A stretch of DNA of 64,000 nt from Cantharellus purpuraceus (GCA_025174535.1 JALBUN010000001.1:2728001-2792000); one strand, 5' to 3'; shown: positions 48,001-60,168, counted from the first letter of the stretch. Notes: a model not told the origin generated them from the sequence alone. Translations and numbers: made by a program.

Positions 48001-49082
48001 GAGGTGGTGGTGGCCGAACATACCCTTTGGAAGGCACCGCTGTGATTCTTCCTCAACATGCCCCGTACACAGATCAAATCGAAGTTCTTACGTGTGGTGG
48101 CTCAACACCTGGTGCGGGCCTCGCGTTAGACAACTGTGTCCTGATAGCACCAGAAAGTGCCAATGCGACATGGACAATCGAGCGTATGGTGAGCTGAGCT
48201 TGGCCATGTGTTTGATTTCCTGAAGTTGACCATGCATGACCAGCCTTTTAAACGTGTCATGACTTGTATGACCGCTCTTCCAGATGGTACATACATGTGC
48301 GCGGTTAATTACAATTTTCTGTTCGTTCCCAAATTAACACTCGGTAGGATTTTGAACGGCGCGAACCAAGGTGTTGCCGGGTTTGGGCTGGCAGCGAGTC
48401 CAGAATTGACTGCCCTTCTCTACGATCCATCATTGCCCGTCGGACAGCGCATATCAATCCTGAATACGACTATTGTCCCGCGGCTGTATCACTCCGAAGC
48501 GATTCTACTACAGGATGGACGTGTTCTCGTATCAGGATCTGACCCGAACCCAGACGGTGGACCATTCCCAGAGGAATATCGCGTTGAAGTGTATATCCCG
48601 CCGTATCTGGCTACTGGAACGACTCAACCTACGTTCAATATCACGGAGACAGATTGGGCTTATGGAGGACAGTATCAGATCACCAACGTCGTTACCCCTG
48701 AGCATGCAGGAACACGCATTTCCCTCTTATCTGGTATGTGGACAACTTGTCTGTTATTCTGTTTCATGTGCAATAACTATCTTTCAGCTGTGAGCAGCAC
48801 CCATGGAAATTCATTTGTGAGTACCTGCTTTGCGTGATATAAGTGTAATTCTGACACTCGATCCAGGGTCAACGTACAATTTTCCCTGAATTCACCTGTT
48901 CCGGCTCTACTTGCACCATTACTGCCCCTCCGAACGCTCACATCTCCCCTCCGGGTTGGCACCAACTCTTTGTGCTAGATGGACCAACGCCTTCTTGGTC
49001 GCAGTGGGTCCGAATCGGTGGGGATCCTGCCCAGCTAGGAAATTGGCCCAATTTCCCTGATTTCACCCTGCCTGGAGTATGA
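45039..49082 (+). CDS. Secreted glyoxal oxidase (copper radical oxidase) with four N-terminal WSC domains
   Basis: From ATG 45039 the signal peptide is [20 protein letters not shown]. Four WSC domains follow at about 45215-45630, 45680-46060, 46165-46620 and 46665-47065. Each has the Cys pattern ending CNMxCxGNSSExCGG or a close variant, and Pro/Gly-rich linkers lie between some. The oxidase part begins at about 47085. It keeps the residues of the copper radical site: Cys in DVFCSGS (Cys-Tyr crosslink), Tyr in RTYPLEG, axial Tyr and His in PRLYHSEA, and His in SSTHGNSFG. The C-terminus is [19 protein letters not shown]. These enzymes oxidise small aldehydes and release H2O2 outside the cell for peroxidases; WSC domains are thought to hold the protein to the wall or glycans. 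More than a dozen exons. Confidence 0.92.
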
Positions 49083-49669
49083 TAACTGTAGATAAGCATG
49101 GACTTTTTACGCAGTGGCATCAACAGATGCTTGTGCCGAAAGTGCTTTCGTATCTCTCTTTTTTTGGCGCGTTGTGTTTATTGAGTCCTTTTACAATACT
49201 TGGAAATGTTTTGTATCTAGTCTCTTGAAATAGTACTTTTCAAGGTTTCTCATTCCCAGTTATCGTGTAAGTGATGAAATTGCTGCCTGGGAGCTCGTTC
49301 TCCGAGTGACAGGAGAGAGGGAGTACTAGGATAATACCTAGAATGTGGATCAGTAGTGTGGTAGAACGCTCGAGTGCTGGATCACAGCCTAGACCACATG
49401 GGCCGTGAGATACGAGAGAGACTTGTAACCGTCTTGGGTCTACTGTGGATTTCAAACGGGTATATTGCTTTGGTACTGTGACATGCTGGGGACTCCAAAA
49501 GATTGTGACCTGTATTCCTCCGCCGGTCTGTGTGCGAAATGTAAAATACAATATACCCAAAGATGAAGGAATGCCGAACAGACAAAGGCAGGTTGAGCCT
49601 ACTAAAAAGGACGGAACTTGGTAATACTTTGTAATGTTACAGTGGACTCGGTGTTCCATAATCTCTCAT
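49083..49669. other. Convergent intergenic region, no gene seen
   Basis: Lies between the ends of the glyoxal oxidase gene and the unknown minus-strand gene. Minus-strand frames extend into it only if the last intron of that gene is ignored. Confidence 0.45.
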
Positions 49670-50643
49670 TCAACGTCGGATTCGTCGTCGAACTGGGAGC
49701 AGCAGCATACGATGGGTTCAATTTTCCACCACCACCACTGTTCATGGGTTTGGTGGTGAGCGAGGCAAAGAAGAAACCTAGTGGAGGACATACATGACGA
49801 TCAAGGACTCTCCAAGGCCATTTTCCAAACATGACTTGCTCCTCTGTTTTTCTGGCAGCTGCTCGGAGTCGATCGAGTTCGGCATCGTTGTCCTCTTCTG
49901 CTTCATCCTCACACTGTTCGGTGTATGATCTCCGTGATCCAGACTGACTAGCTGAAGCGAAAGGAGTACGTTCGTCCACCTGCAGTGAACGTGGGCTTGC
50001 AAGGCATTTCCGTTTCTCGTGTCGGTCACGGCTTGCCCTGCGGGGAGAAGAAAGGCTGCTCAGCCACGCGTTGGCTACCTCTGAAGGTAACATATCGCTA
50101 AGTGGTGCTATACTCGTGGACACATGGGGGTCGTTGGGGCCCCGCAAAGGTACCGAGATGGAAGACGAGACTGAGCCACATGAAGATGAGTGGGAGACAG
50201 AGCGTACGCCCGAGGTGATGCGCACACGAGACCGAAAACGGACTGTTCTCTGGTGAGTGGGCGAAGCGTCTAGGTCTGGCGTGACATCAATTTTTAGAGG
50301 CTGAGAAGATGAAGATGTAGGTTGCGTGGAGAGTTCGTCGCCTGCCGCTTCATGCGGGTAGTCGTACATTAGGTGTAATCCCTCGTCGTCATCGCTGGGA
50401 AGAGCGACCTGGGTGCCTTGTAGCTCATCTGGATCTAATGTGTTATTGATCTCCTTGGGTGGTTTCTGGAAGGCATCCATCACATGGGTGAGCTTCGACT
50501 CTATGGTGATGCCATGTGAACGGGAGGCGCCAGAATCTAGCGTAACAAGTGGGCTCACGAAGCTTATCGAGATATTCTTCTTCTTCTGTCTTGACTGTCT
50601 CCCAACGAATATCTTGTGCTCTTGCATTATCTTTATTGTCCAT
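49670..50643 (-). CDS. Uncharacterised Ser-rich protein
   Basis: The best model starts at ATG 50643 (MDNKDNARAQDIRWETVKTE) and splices over a 58-nt intron to QSKLTHVMDAFQKPPKEINN. An acidic/Ser-rich middle follows, containing a long run of Ser and an Arg-rich RTVRFRSRVRITSG. Near the end are DRLRAAARKTEEQVMFGKWP and WRVLDRH; a final intron then gives WWWWKIEPIVCCCSQFDDES and DVE-stop. No signal peptide is seen, and I do not recognise a family. The four consecutive Trp and three Cys after the last junction are unusual, and ignoring that intron would give a different C-terminus ending KFRPF. Both exon junctions fit GT-AG consensus. Confidence 0.6.
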
Positions 50644-51060
50644 GTATTTAGACGTGGGCTGCACGAACACACATGTAAGAATCGAGTCTTGCGGAAGGCT
50701 TCAATGAATGGCAGACCACGTGGCGTTACTTCGGACTAAATTATAAAGCTAATTTGTTTACAACCGGCAAGACATATTTTTATCAAATTCGCGAGGCTCG
50801 TGATGTGCTGCGTAGTAGTTTAGTAGCATGCTAATATGCATTCGCGTGGTCATGGAAAGGTGATGCCACGGATTTTATATGCCATGTTTAGCACAATATT
50901 GTCAGATGGCAATTACACGTTAATTGTGGGTCTGACGACAAAATCTAATGGGTGGGCTGTATGGTTGTATGGTGATATAATCAAATAGTCTAACGCTATA
51001 CCGATACAACTGATTGCCGCTCAAATAGCTCTGTTAGGTTCCTGTGGGGGGTGAGACTGA
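50644..51060. other. Intergenic, no gene seen
   Basis: AT-rich spacer between the unknown gene start and the ARO2 stop (both minus strand). It presumably holds the promoter of the unknown gene. Confidence 0.5.
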
Positions 51061-52608
51061 TCATAACCCATTCACTGGAGCCGCAGGCGGTAAGACCATT
51101 GTTGGTGGTAATGTCGTAACTGGAGGGAGCAACGATGCAGACTTGCTCCGTGCATTTTGTACGAGTAAGGCACTAGCAGCGTTCTGTAAGTCAAATATCA
51201 GCTGGGAATGTATTGAAACACCTCACTCCATAATAACGAGGCTGGCCATCGCCTCGACGATAGGAACGGCACGCGGAACAACGCAAGGGTCATGCCTACC
51301 CCGTGCGGCGAGTTGGCCAGCGGTACCGTCATACTGGGCTGTTGCTTGGGCCTGGGAGATAGTCGCTGGGCTTTTGAACCCGATTCTAGTGCACCCACAT
51401 GGACATCAACAAAAGCACAGAAACAAACAGCAAAGCCTCCCACTTAAAGTAGATATCCTCCGCATTTGAGATGCCGCCTTGGACGCCGCCACTCCAGTTA
51501 GTCGCAGTGCCAAGACGGCCATCTGGGAGGCCAATGAAAGGATCATTGTGCTTTGATCCAGGCACCTCAGTTCCACGGAATCCCGAGCCAATTTCAAATC
51601 CTTTTGTGGCGGGAATCGAGAGCATGGCGTGAGCAAGTTTCGCCTCGAGTTTATCGAATACAGGCTCGCCGAGACCAGCTGGGACATTTCGCACGACGCA
51701 AGTGATGGTTCCACCAATTGAGTCCATGGCGTCTTTGGCACGAATGATGCGCTAAAGGAGACTTTTCGGCAATGCATCTCATACGATGGCTAAGCACATA
51801 CTTTGGTCATACGCTCAGAAGTCGCGGGGTGAGGACAACGCGTAGCATAGCGGTCAACCCCGTCACGAGTGACGGTCGCGAGAAGTTTACGAAACTCGGG
51901 CGTCAGCGCGTCCTCGACATCATCATCGTCTTCGTCTCCGGCTGATGACGAGATAGAAGAAGGAAGACGAATTTTTCCAACAGATGAGACGAAAGCAACT
52001 ATTTCGATACCGTGTGCTTCGCGCAGGTATTTTTCAGCAATTGCACCTGCCGCAACACGACCTACAAATGCCACGTGAATAGTTGAGATTGAAGTGCTGG
52101 GTGGAGCCAGACCTATAGTCTCTCGCGCACTGCTTCTGCCGCCACCACTGCTAGCCTTGACACCATATTTTGCGAGGTACGTGTAGTCAGCGTGACTCGG
52201 GCGCGGGTAGAGGTCTGTCTCAGAATAATCTTTGGGCCGTTGGTCCTCATTGCGCACAAGCAACGAGATCGGTGTGCCGAGAGTCACTCCATGCTCTATT
52301 CCAGACTGGAGGTGGACCAGATCCTTTTCATCGCGCTGTAGAATGCGATTTGTTAATTTCAATAACTGGGTTGTCAGTACGAAACCTACAGGCGTGGTCA
52401 AATTACTTTGACCAGGTCTACGACGGCTTAACTGAACTTGAATGTCAGCTGCAGAGAGTTGCAGTCCCTATAAGACATGAATATATAGATGATTCTCTGC
52501 AAAACCTGTACGACTGACAGGTGGAACTCCATCAATTATGGCACCAACTGATGCACAGTGGCTTTCGCCATATGTTGTGACACGAAACAAGGTCCCAAAA
52601 GTTGACAT
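51061..52608 (-). CDS. ARO2: Chorismate synthase
   Basis: The start at ATG 52608 gives [20 protein letters not shown], the family N-terminus with signature GESH, followed by [10 protein letters not shown]. Later exons give [45 protein letters not shown] and [13 protein letters not shown] joined to [46 protein letters not shown] and [15 protein letters not shown] are further signatures. The C-terminus ends PAAPVNGL. It converts EPSP to chorismate, the last shikimate-pathway step before aromatic amino acids. An acidic insert ([10 protein letters not shown]) sits in the middle. Fungal enzymes often carry their own flavin reduction. Length and motifs are normal. Confidence 0.93.
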
Positions 52609-52930
52609 GGCGATGATCACCGGTGGAGCGTGAGGTCTACCTGTGATCTACGCCGTGTAACAAGTCAATGTTGATCTGACTACGTAAGCGAAACGACGTG
52701 AAGCAGATGGAAGACGGCGCTACAACTTTGATTGAAGAACGTGCGAAAATGCTCAACCTGTTTATTAAGCCAGACTCTTCACGTTCTACTCTCGGTAACC
52801 ATGATGTGCAAATACTGTAGCTGAAAAAAAAGCAAATTCAAGCTCCGATGAAGGTCACGTGGTGTCTCGCATCCTCGACGATCGTGCATGCGTAACGTAA
52901 CGTGTTCTCTGAAGAACTTGAATCTCCACT
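52609..52930. promoter_or_regulatory. Divergent promoter between ARO2 and the SAP30-like gene
   Basis: 322 bp between two diverging start codons. It contains a CACGTG box at 52856-52861, about 70 bp before the SAP30-like ATG, and an A8 tract near 52825. Confidence 0.6.
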
Positions 52931-53638
52931 ATGCAACCACGGCCAGCAGGCTCAAAGTCGCGCCCGACGGCACGCAAGCGGCTCAACGCAGATGACAGTC
53001 CGTTCATCGGGCCATCCGCGGGAGCAAAACGGGGAGGGGATAAGCTGGAGGGTGTGGTGGAACCGCGAGCGAAGCGAAAACGCGTCGAGCCCCAGTCAGG
53101 AGGATCTAATCTGGCTGGGACGTTTGCGAAGAGGACCGAGAGAGGTTCGGGAGACGGGGAACCTGGTTTACTCACAGTGAGCCATATTCGCGGCATTTAC
53201 GGGACCGTCAGATGGATAGTTAACCACACGTTTGCACTGTACTAGATCGACTTTCACTCATTGCCCGTGGACGCGTTACATCGTTATCTGGTGCAAGCAG
53301 ACGCAGTTCCTGTGCTGTATCCCTCTCCGTGTTCTACTGAGAATCCACCGCTGCCGCGGAGTCTTTTGAATGTCCCGGCCGGCGCGCCTCGGGCGCCGAG
53401 CCCAGCGGCGACCACACCAGCGAATAGACCAAAACGGGATCCAAAGGACGCAAACCGTCGCCGGAGTTCGCGGCTTCAAGAAGAGGATGCGCGGAGTCGA
53501 CGCGCGCCGGTCCTGGCAGACGCAGAGGCAGTGCGTGACGTGCTTGCGACGTTGTCGGAGCGACACTTTGAGAAACAGAGCATCAAGGAGGGAGACGCTG
53601 TGCAGCAGTTTTTACTAGCGGTGCAGACACGCTGTTAG
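52931..53638 (+). CDS. SAP30-like Sin3-binding protein
   Basis: Two exons. Exon 1 from ATG 52931 encodes a basic, Arg/Lys/Pro-rich leader with nuclear-localisation-like PRAKRKRVEP. After a 71-nt intron, exon 2 starts IDFHSLPVDALHRYLVQADA, matching the start of the SAP30 Sin3-binding domain. The end, LSERHFEKQSIKEGDAVQQF and LLAVQTRC, matches its last helices. Between them lies an insert of about 80 residues, Pro/Ala/Arg-rich, longer than in animal SAP30. Predicted role: subunit of the Sin3/Rpd3 histone deacetylase complex in the nucleus. Assignment rests on the two domain ends; the long insert lowers certainty. Confidence 0.75.
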
Positions 53639-54256
53639 GAAACCGCCAGACAACCATCTGCTCCGCGGTTAATTATTGACAATATTGTATGTAGTAACCA
53701 CCGGTCCTATTTTTAGTATGACAGTTACCTTTGGCGAGAATGACACCTGATGCACCAGCGCCACAGCATACGGTGCTCAAAGAGCTTGACAAGGGACTAT
53801 GGACACGGAATGCCCAAGAGTAAGGGGACAGGGAGACAATGGGGGCGACAATGGGGGTTTTGTGGCTAGTGGGAATTCAACGGAGACCGGGGGGATTTTT
53901 TAACCCAAAGAACCACTTACATGATCAAGGTCCTTGCAACCGATATCAAACCTTGCCTTATTCAGTGGATGGCAACTACAGCTGTCTCACACCAGTGCCT
54001 TCCTTATAAAAGACCTGTCTCACAACAGATGCTATTCGCCAACTCTTCCCCCATTTGCCCCTTTACCACATTCTTTGACGCAGCCGCGCTGCTCTTGTCC
54101 TTGCCTTTTTTCTTTCTCGAGCAGGCATGTCTTCATCACCTCTCTCTCTCCTTCCCCATCTCACGTCCCCTCTTTAGCATTTTACAGCGGGAAACCGTCC
54201 CCAATTGACCGTATTCATTCGTTCTTCCCAACGGCCCTTGCATATTTTCAAAGACA
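53639..54256. promoter_or_regulatory. Intergenic, promoter of the secreted Ala/Gly-rich protein
   Basis: No gene seen. The stretch before ATG 54257 (54060-54180) is C/T-rich, as is common upstream of strongly expressed fungal genes. Confidence 0.5.
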
Positions 54257-55937
54257 ATGAAGTTCACTGGTGCTCTTTCAACGCTTTTCGTCGTCCTTCC
54301 TTTCCTTGTGCTGCAGGTCTCAGCAGCTCCGAGCGCAACTTTGGACGCTCGTAGAGCCCGAGGCGTGAGTCTACTGTTTCTCATAGCAACTGTCTCGATA
54401 CCGACACTAATTCGTGATTCTTTTGGATCATCAGAGAGCCAGAGCCGGTGGGTGTCGATTACTGGAAATCCCCCAGTTCATCTAATTTAATCGTCCCTGC
54501 AGGAGGTCGTGGCGGCAATCAGGGCGGCGGAGCTGGTAAGGCTGGTGCGGCCGGTGGAGCTGCCGGTGCGGGTGCTGCTTTCGGCGCTGCTGGAGCTGTT
54601 GCTGGCCAAAACAGCACTCTTAATGCCAGCTCAGCATCTGATGCAGCCAACGCGACGAACACCAACAACGCCAACGATGCTAACAACGCCACTAACACTA
54701 ACAATGGGGCTGCTGCTGTACGTTCGCGTTTCTCTCATCTGCGTATGATTATTCGTTGATTGTCTATTCCACACATGCAGGGAGGCGACCCGCAGACGTC
54801 TTTGACTTTGGATCCCTCTGTCATTGGCCCGAACCTTGCTCAGAATGGTTTGAATGGCAATGGCACTGAAGCTGGCCAAGTCGCTTCCGCAACTTCCACA
54901 AACAACTTTATTAACTCCTGTATCGGAAAGACCATCACCAATGGTTTGCAAATACAAGGAGGCTCGTGCAACCCCGTTCCTATGGGAGACATCCCCGCTA
55001 AGACCAACCAACCGGCATGCAAATTCCAATTCCCCTTGAACTTGGGCAATGTTGGTGAAAACACCGCGTTCACTGTCAAGATGGCAATCCAGGGAATGCA
55101 GACTGGTGCATTCGTCAACCCCAATACCAACTACTTCGCCGCCCCACAAGCTCTCAACGGCCAGGGCCAGATCATTGGGCACTCGCACATCGTCATTCAG
55201 AGCCTGCCTAGCCTGACCTCAACGCAACCTTTGGATCCCAATGTGTTTGCTTTCTTCCAGTGCGTCACCGCCTTGTGTAGCTGTCCCATTTCCTCACATG
55301 CATTGACTTCTGTAGGGGCTTGAACGCTCCCGCTGCAGGCGGTGTGCTCTCCGCGGTCGTCTCCAAGGGTCTTCCTGCTGGCACTTACCGTGTGTTCTCT
55401 ATCAACACCGCTGCTAACCATCAACCCGTCATTGGCCCCGTTGCCCAACACGGCTCTTTCGATGATGCTGTCTATGTAAGCCCATGTGCCTGCAAGCCTG
55501 GCAGATATTTACGTTATCACGTCTATAGTTCACTGTCGGCGATGCCGCCGCTCAGGCTGCTGCCCAAGCTGCTGGCGGTGCAAACAACGGTACTGCCAAT
55601 GCTGCAGGTGCTGGTGGTGCTGCCAATGCCGGTGCCGGTGCTGTGAACAACGGTACTGCCGATGCCGGCGCCGGTGCTACGAACAACGGTACTGCCAATG
55701 CTGGTGCGGGTGCTGGTGGTGCCAAGGCTGGTGCGGGTGCTGGTGGTGCTAAGGCCGGTGCGGGTGCTGCTGCTGCTACTGCGGTCCCTGCACAGGGTGC
55801 TGCTGCACAGGCTGCCAAGCCTGCGATTGGGGCCAAAGGCAAGGTATGTAGTTGACTCGGACAAGGTTGTGGATGCCGGTGGCTAATGTTTTTATTAGCA
55901 GGGTCGTCGGTCTTTCGCGATCTCGCGCCAGAACTGA
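54257..55937 (+). CDS. Secreted Ala/Gly/Asn-rich protein of unknown function
   Basis: From ATG 54257 a signal peptide, MKFTGALSTLFVVLPFLVLQ then VSAAPSA, is followed by RARGRARAGGRGGNQGG after two introns. A low-complexity Ala/Gly/Asn region with NST/NAS/NAT N-glycosylation sites comes next. The central globular part has NNFINSCIGKTITNGLQIQG, SCNPVPMGDIPA and QIIGHSHIVIQSL, with paired cysteines. A second Ala/Gly/Asn repeat region (55540-55800) of GAGGAKA and NNGTA units precedes a basic end GRRSFAISRQN. Agaricomycete genomes carry similar secreted proteins, some mislabelled as ribosomal protein S17. Extracellular or wall-associated location is inferred. No enzyme motif is seen. Confidence 0.78.
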
Positions 55938-56421
55938 GTGTGTCACTCGATTCTCGCGTGTAATGTGTAGGCCGTGTTTCGCCTTCTTGCCTGCTTGTCT
56001 TCCCATTTGATGTACGACCTTTCTCGACTTCTTTGTCATTGCATTAGGCTAGGGCTAGACCTGGGTCAATTCTTTCCCTATGTTCATACTTGATTTGTTT
56101 GCTCCTTCTAATTGACTCGAAACAAATCGGATTGCTCGAGATACTTGAAAGCATATGAGATAGTAGTAATAGTAGGTGACTCGACGCGTGAGCTCTGAAC
56201 TCCGAAGTATACTACAGCGCGCCTATTATGCGCCTATGATGACTAGGTGGAAGGACTAGAGTTGTGTAGGAGAGCCCAATTGTGCAGGTGTTGCTCTTGT
56301 AACCGCATTTGAATTTCTTTCATAAGGGCCCAACTCTGTGTGACGTTTCCCGGTCAGGTTCAACTCATTATAATCCCGCTCAGGGAACCTCGTGCTCTCC
56401 GCACTCTTCTCCGCATCTTCC
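55938..56421. other. Intergenic, promoter of the RanBPM-like gene
   Basis: No gene seen. Holds the 3' UTR of the secreted protein gene and the promoter of the gene at 56422. Confidence 0.5.
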
Positions 56422-59287
56422 ATGGCGGGTCGCAGTTCAAGATCCCCTGCCGGGCTTCATACAAGCCCTACATCACACTCAAGACTCGAGGAGTTACTCG
56501 ATTTGAATCCGCAATCACCTAGTTCACGGACACAGCGCCCCGGCGGTACTCCTAATCAACCTGCTGGTCGACGTAATTCTCAAGCCGGGCATTTGTCTGT
56601 CTCTGCGACCCATGGAGATAATGCACTAGGGAACGGTTTTCTAAGCTCCAGAGGCACATTTGTCCTGCCAGCTTCCCCGTCGCCACGACGTAGTGTCTCA
56701 AACAGTTTAGTGCCCCGCGTTGTGCGGGGCAACATTGCTGGACGAGAAACACTCGCGTCATCTAGCCATGCACCTAGCGTCGTGGGTGGTCGACCACCTT
56801 CATCCCCTTCTCATGCTCGCCGTCCCAGCAACTCTGCAACAACATCCCTTACAAGCACGTACAGAGCCGTTTCTACGCCGTCACCCACAAATACCGTCGT
56901 CCCACCACCGTCCCATGTTGTATCTTTCCCTCGGCCATCCTACCTCGAGCACTCGGCTCTGCGATACTGCATTCAGAGCGAGCCAAGCTCTGAAATTCCA
57001 CCGGATATGTATCGTTTCGATTCTCTGCATGCAGGAGCAGCTGCGACAAGCTTGCGACGATCACGCGACATACCCACCCCGTCTCGTGATATGGACAGTG
57101 ATGAAGAGAGCAATGCAAGTACCGGAGAAAGAGATCGAAGTGCTCCTCCCTCACGTTTGGCATCGCGAAAGGTTGTGGATACGTGCGTGCATCTTCCTAC
57201 ACGGTGGAGCCACGAAGATCGGTGCACAAGCCTCTCAGTTTCTGTAGATGGTCGAGATCTGACATTTCATGGTTGGTGGCATAACATCTCTTTCAAATGT
57301 CATTTTCTGATCTGGATGTGTATCCTGGTCTACCAGGTCCGAATTCTGGCGGTGAAAAAGATGCAGCAGCGGCTAGGACAAATTTTCCGATCCCAGCTGC
57401 TTGCGGAATATATTATTACGAGATAGAGATTCTTAGCAAGGGCCAGAAAGGGTGGGTTGTCATTCCATACTTGAAATACATGTCACTTATTCACATCTCG
57501 CAGACATATTAGCATTGGGTAAGGATGCTATCAATGTTGCTCCTCATAGCAATTTCTGAATGTCATTGCAGATTTGGAACGGATGCTGTCCGACTCTCAC
57601 GATTACCTGGCTGGGAAGGTCACTCGTGGGGGTACCATGGGGATGATGGTAATTCTTTCGCCTCGGAGCGCGAAGGTTCTCCATATGGTCCTAAATTTAC
57701 GAGTAAGTACAGACCATGCCATGTTGTTTTGTACCACTCAGGACTACTTCATTAGCGGGTGATGTTGTTGGTTGTGGCATAGACTACAGTTCAGGCCGAG
57801 CTTTCTTTACTAAGAACGGCAGATACTTGGGTAATTCAGTGATGACAAGTTCTGATTTGGTAGCTGACCGAGTGTTTCAGGACCGGTTTTTGAGAATTTA
57901 GGTACCGGCACTGCGACAGACTTATATCCCACTGTCGGATTGCGGACGCCCGGAGAAGCTATAAGAGCTAATTTCGGCCATGATCCGTTCACATTTGACA
58001 TTGATTCTCACGTGGAACAAGTACGAAACCGGACATGGGCCCGGATCCAGTCAACTCCTGTGAATTGGTCTGTTCGAGATGACTCCGGGGCTTTTAAGGT
58101 ATCCAACGAGGATGGAGGTGTGGCCGTGTCGACGGCGGTAGCAACAACATCGCATGCCAGTCAAGAATCATTGGAACTATCCAGGCAAATCAACGAACTC
58201 GTTCTGGCATATCTTGCACATCATGGCTATGCAAAGACTGCCCGCGCGTTCAAGACACAGTGTGACCGCCGGAGTGCCCTTTGTTCTACACAGAATGTGG
58301 TGCCCCCTGTCGAAGATCTCACGATGGAAACGGAAGCTGACGGAGACGATGTGAAACCCCCTGCTACTTCGTTGGGTGCCCCTACCATGTCACATAGCAC
58401 AGAGGCAGCAAAGATTGAGTGGGGGTTAGGTGCTGGTACCTCAATTATGCAGAGTGACACCCTCAGGCGACAGAAGATTGTACACTCAATCGTCGAAGGT
58501 GACATTGATACGGCGCTTGAGGAGACTCGGAGCAGCTACCCCAGTGTTCTGGAACGTGAAGGAGGCATCATTCTGTTCAAACTTCGTTGTCGCAAGTTTG
58601 TGGAGCTAGCCCTTGAGGCAGCGGCGGCTTGGCGGAAATTGCGAGGGGAAGAGGGGAGGGGTAATGGCTCTGTCAACAACGGAGCAGCGGCTCCTGATGA
58701 AGAATCCATGGATATTGACGACGACAGTAGCCCCAACGGTGCCGTTCTCAATGGAACAACGGCCGCAATCCCGCCATTTTCCAACAAGTACAAGATCAAG
58801 AATATTCCGTCCAGCTCTTCGTCTAGCTCTCCTTCATCCAGCTCTCTTTTAAAGACACCATATCAAGTGGCGTTGGAGCATGCAATAGCCAATGGACAGT
58901 CTCTCCAGGCACAGTACTGTTCGGACACACGTCCAGAAGTACAAGAGGTCCACAAGCTGACATTATCCCTTGTTGCATATGATGATCCACTGGCAGATGA
59001 TCCCAACGTGCCGGAGGCGGTGAAGGAGGTGGCTGGCCAGGCTTCTCGAGACCAATTAGCAGAGGAGGTTAATCGCGCGATCCTTGGTGCGATATGCTTT
59101 TCGTTTTATTTTTGTTTTTTTCACCCTGCGTCGCTGACTCACTGGTTCAGAATCTCAAGGGAGGCCTCCACATCCGGCTCTTGAGCGGTTGTATCGTCAA
59201 ACACAGACTTGTATTATGCAGTTAGGGCTACTAGGTGTCGGTGCAGCGGCATTTGCAGACATGCCTAAGGAGTTCCTTGAGACGTAG
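56422..59287 (+). CDS. GID1: RanBPM/Gid1-type subunit of the GID/CTLH ubiquitin ligase
   Basis: The start at ATG 56422 gives [20 protein letters not shown], then about 250 Ser/Pro-rich residues. The SPRY domain is assembled from four short exons: [50 protein letters not shown], and [20 protein letters not shown] ending [14 protein letters not shown]. LisH is [24 protein letters not shown] is [20 protein letters not shown] through [14 protein letters not shown]. The CRA part continues past a Ser/Asn-rich linker to [20 protein letters not shown] and the end [11 protein letters not shown]. This is the order of Vid30/Gid1 and RanBP9, the scaffold of the E3 ligase that degrades gluconeogenic enzymes in yeast. 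Confidence 0.92.
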
Positions 59288-59541
59288 GTAGGAACATTTT
59301 CTGCTTGTCAGTTTCCATACTTTCTCGCACTCTCACAATCTTAAGTTGTCTTTAACATTGTCATATTCCAGGTAGTTGTAGGCGTTCTATAACTGTGTAT
59401 TACACCGGGTATTGGAAGAATAAATTACGTGCGCCACTCTCGTAAATGGATGTAATCTGATTGGCTCGGAGGTAGCCGGGCTTGCGTTGTGTCATGCAAG
59501 TATGACTGACTGGCCGTTTTCCTTCCCTATTCTTGCATCCT

Positions 59542-60168
59542 ATGGCCTATCTACTACCGTCGCTCAGAGCATCCTCGTCACTAGTACACGCGTCTCGTAT
59601 GCTACCACATCGTGCCGTGCTGTTAGAAGCACGGGTTTCCCGACATCTATTTCGTTTCTTGACCATGACCAAACCTACACCACCTCGGGCTGCGAGACAG
59701 CGGCCACGGCTACGAGCTAGCAAGGCCGCCATCACTTTGGTAAAAAGACTTGCCAGTCAAGTCACCGAAAAATGATATATCTGACCTTTCACACCATTCA
59801 GACACCAACGGCTGTATCCCGGTTGCGTGCGTTAGTAACTGGTCCTACACCACAATTAATACGGATTGGCGTACGCAACAAAGGCTGCGCAGGAATGTCA
59901 TATCACCTGGAGTACGTCGAGAAGCCGGGTAGATTTGACGAGGTCATCGAACAAGATGGAGTTAAAGTACTCATAGACAGCAAGGCTCTGTTTTCGATAA
60001 TAGGCTCTGAGATGGATTGGCAGGAGGACAGGTTAAGGTGAGCCCCACATGTATTCTATTATGGGATCATAGCTTACACTCGTTTGGCCATGCATTAGCT
60101 CGAAATTTGCATTTAGAAATCCCAATGTGAAGGATGCATGCGGATGTGGCGAGTCCTTTACCGTTTAG
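59542..60168 (+). CDS. ISA1: Mitochondrial A-type iron-sulfur assembly protein ISA1
   Basis: The start at ATG 59542 gives an Arg/Ser/Leu-rich, mitochondrial-presequence-like leader (MAYLLPSLRASSSLVHASRM). Exon 2 begins TPTAVSRLRALV and has IRIGVRNKGCAGMSYHLEYV with the first conserved Cys, then IDSKALFSIIGSEMDW. The last exon gives SSKFAFRNPNVKDACGCGES and FTV-stop, with the CGCGE motif that supplies the other two Cys ligands. ISA1 acts with ISA2 and IBA57 in making [4Fe-4S] clusters in mitochondria. Three exons with GT-AG introns. Confidence 0.92.
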
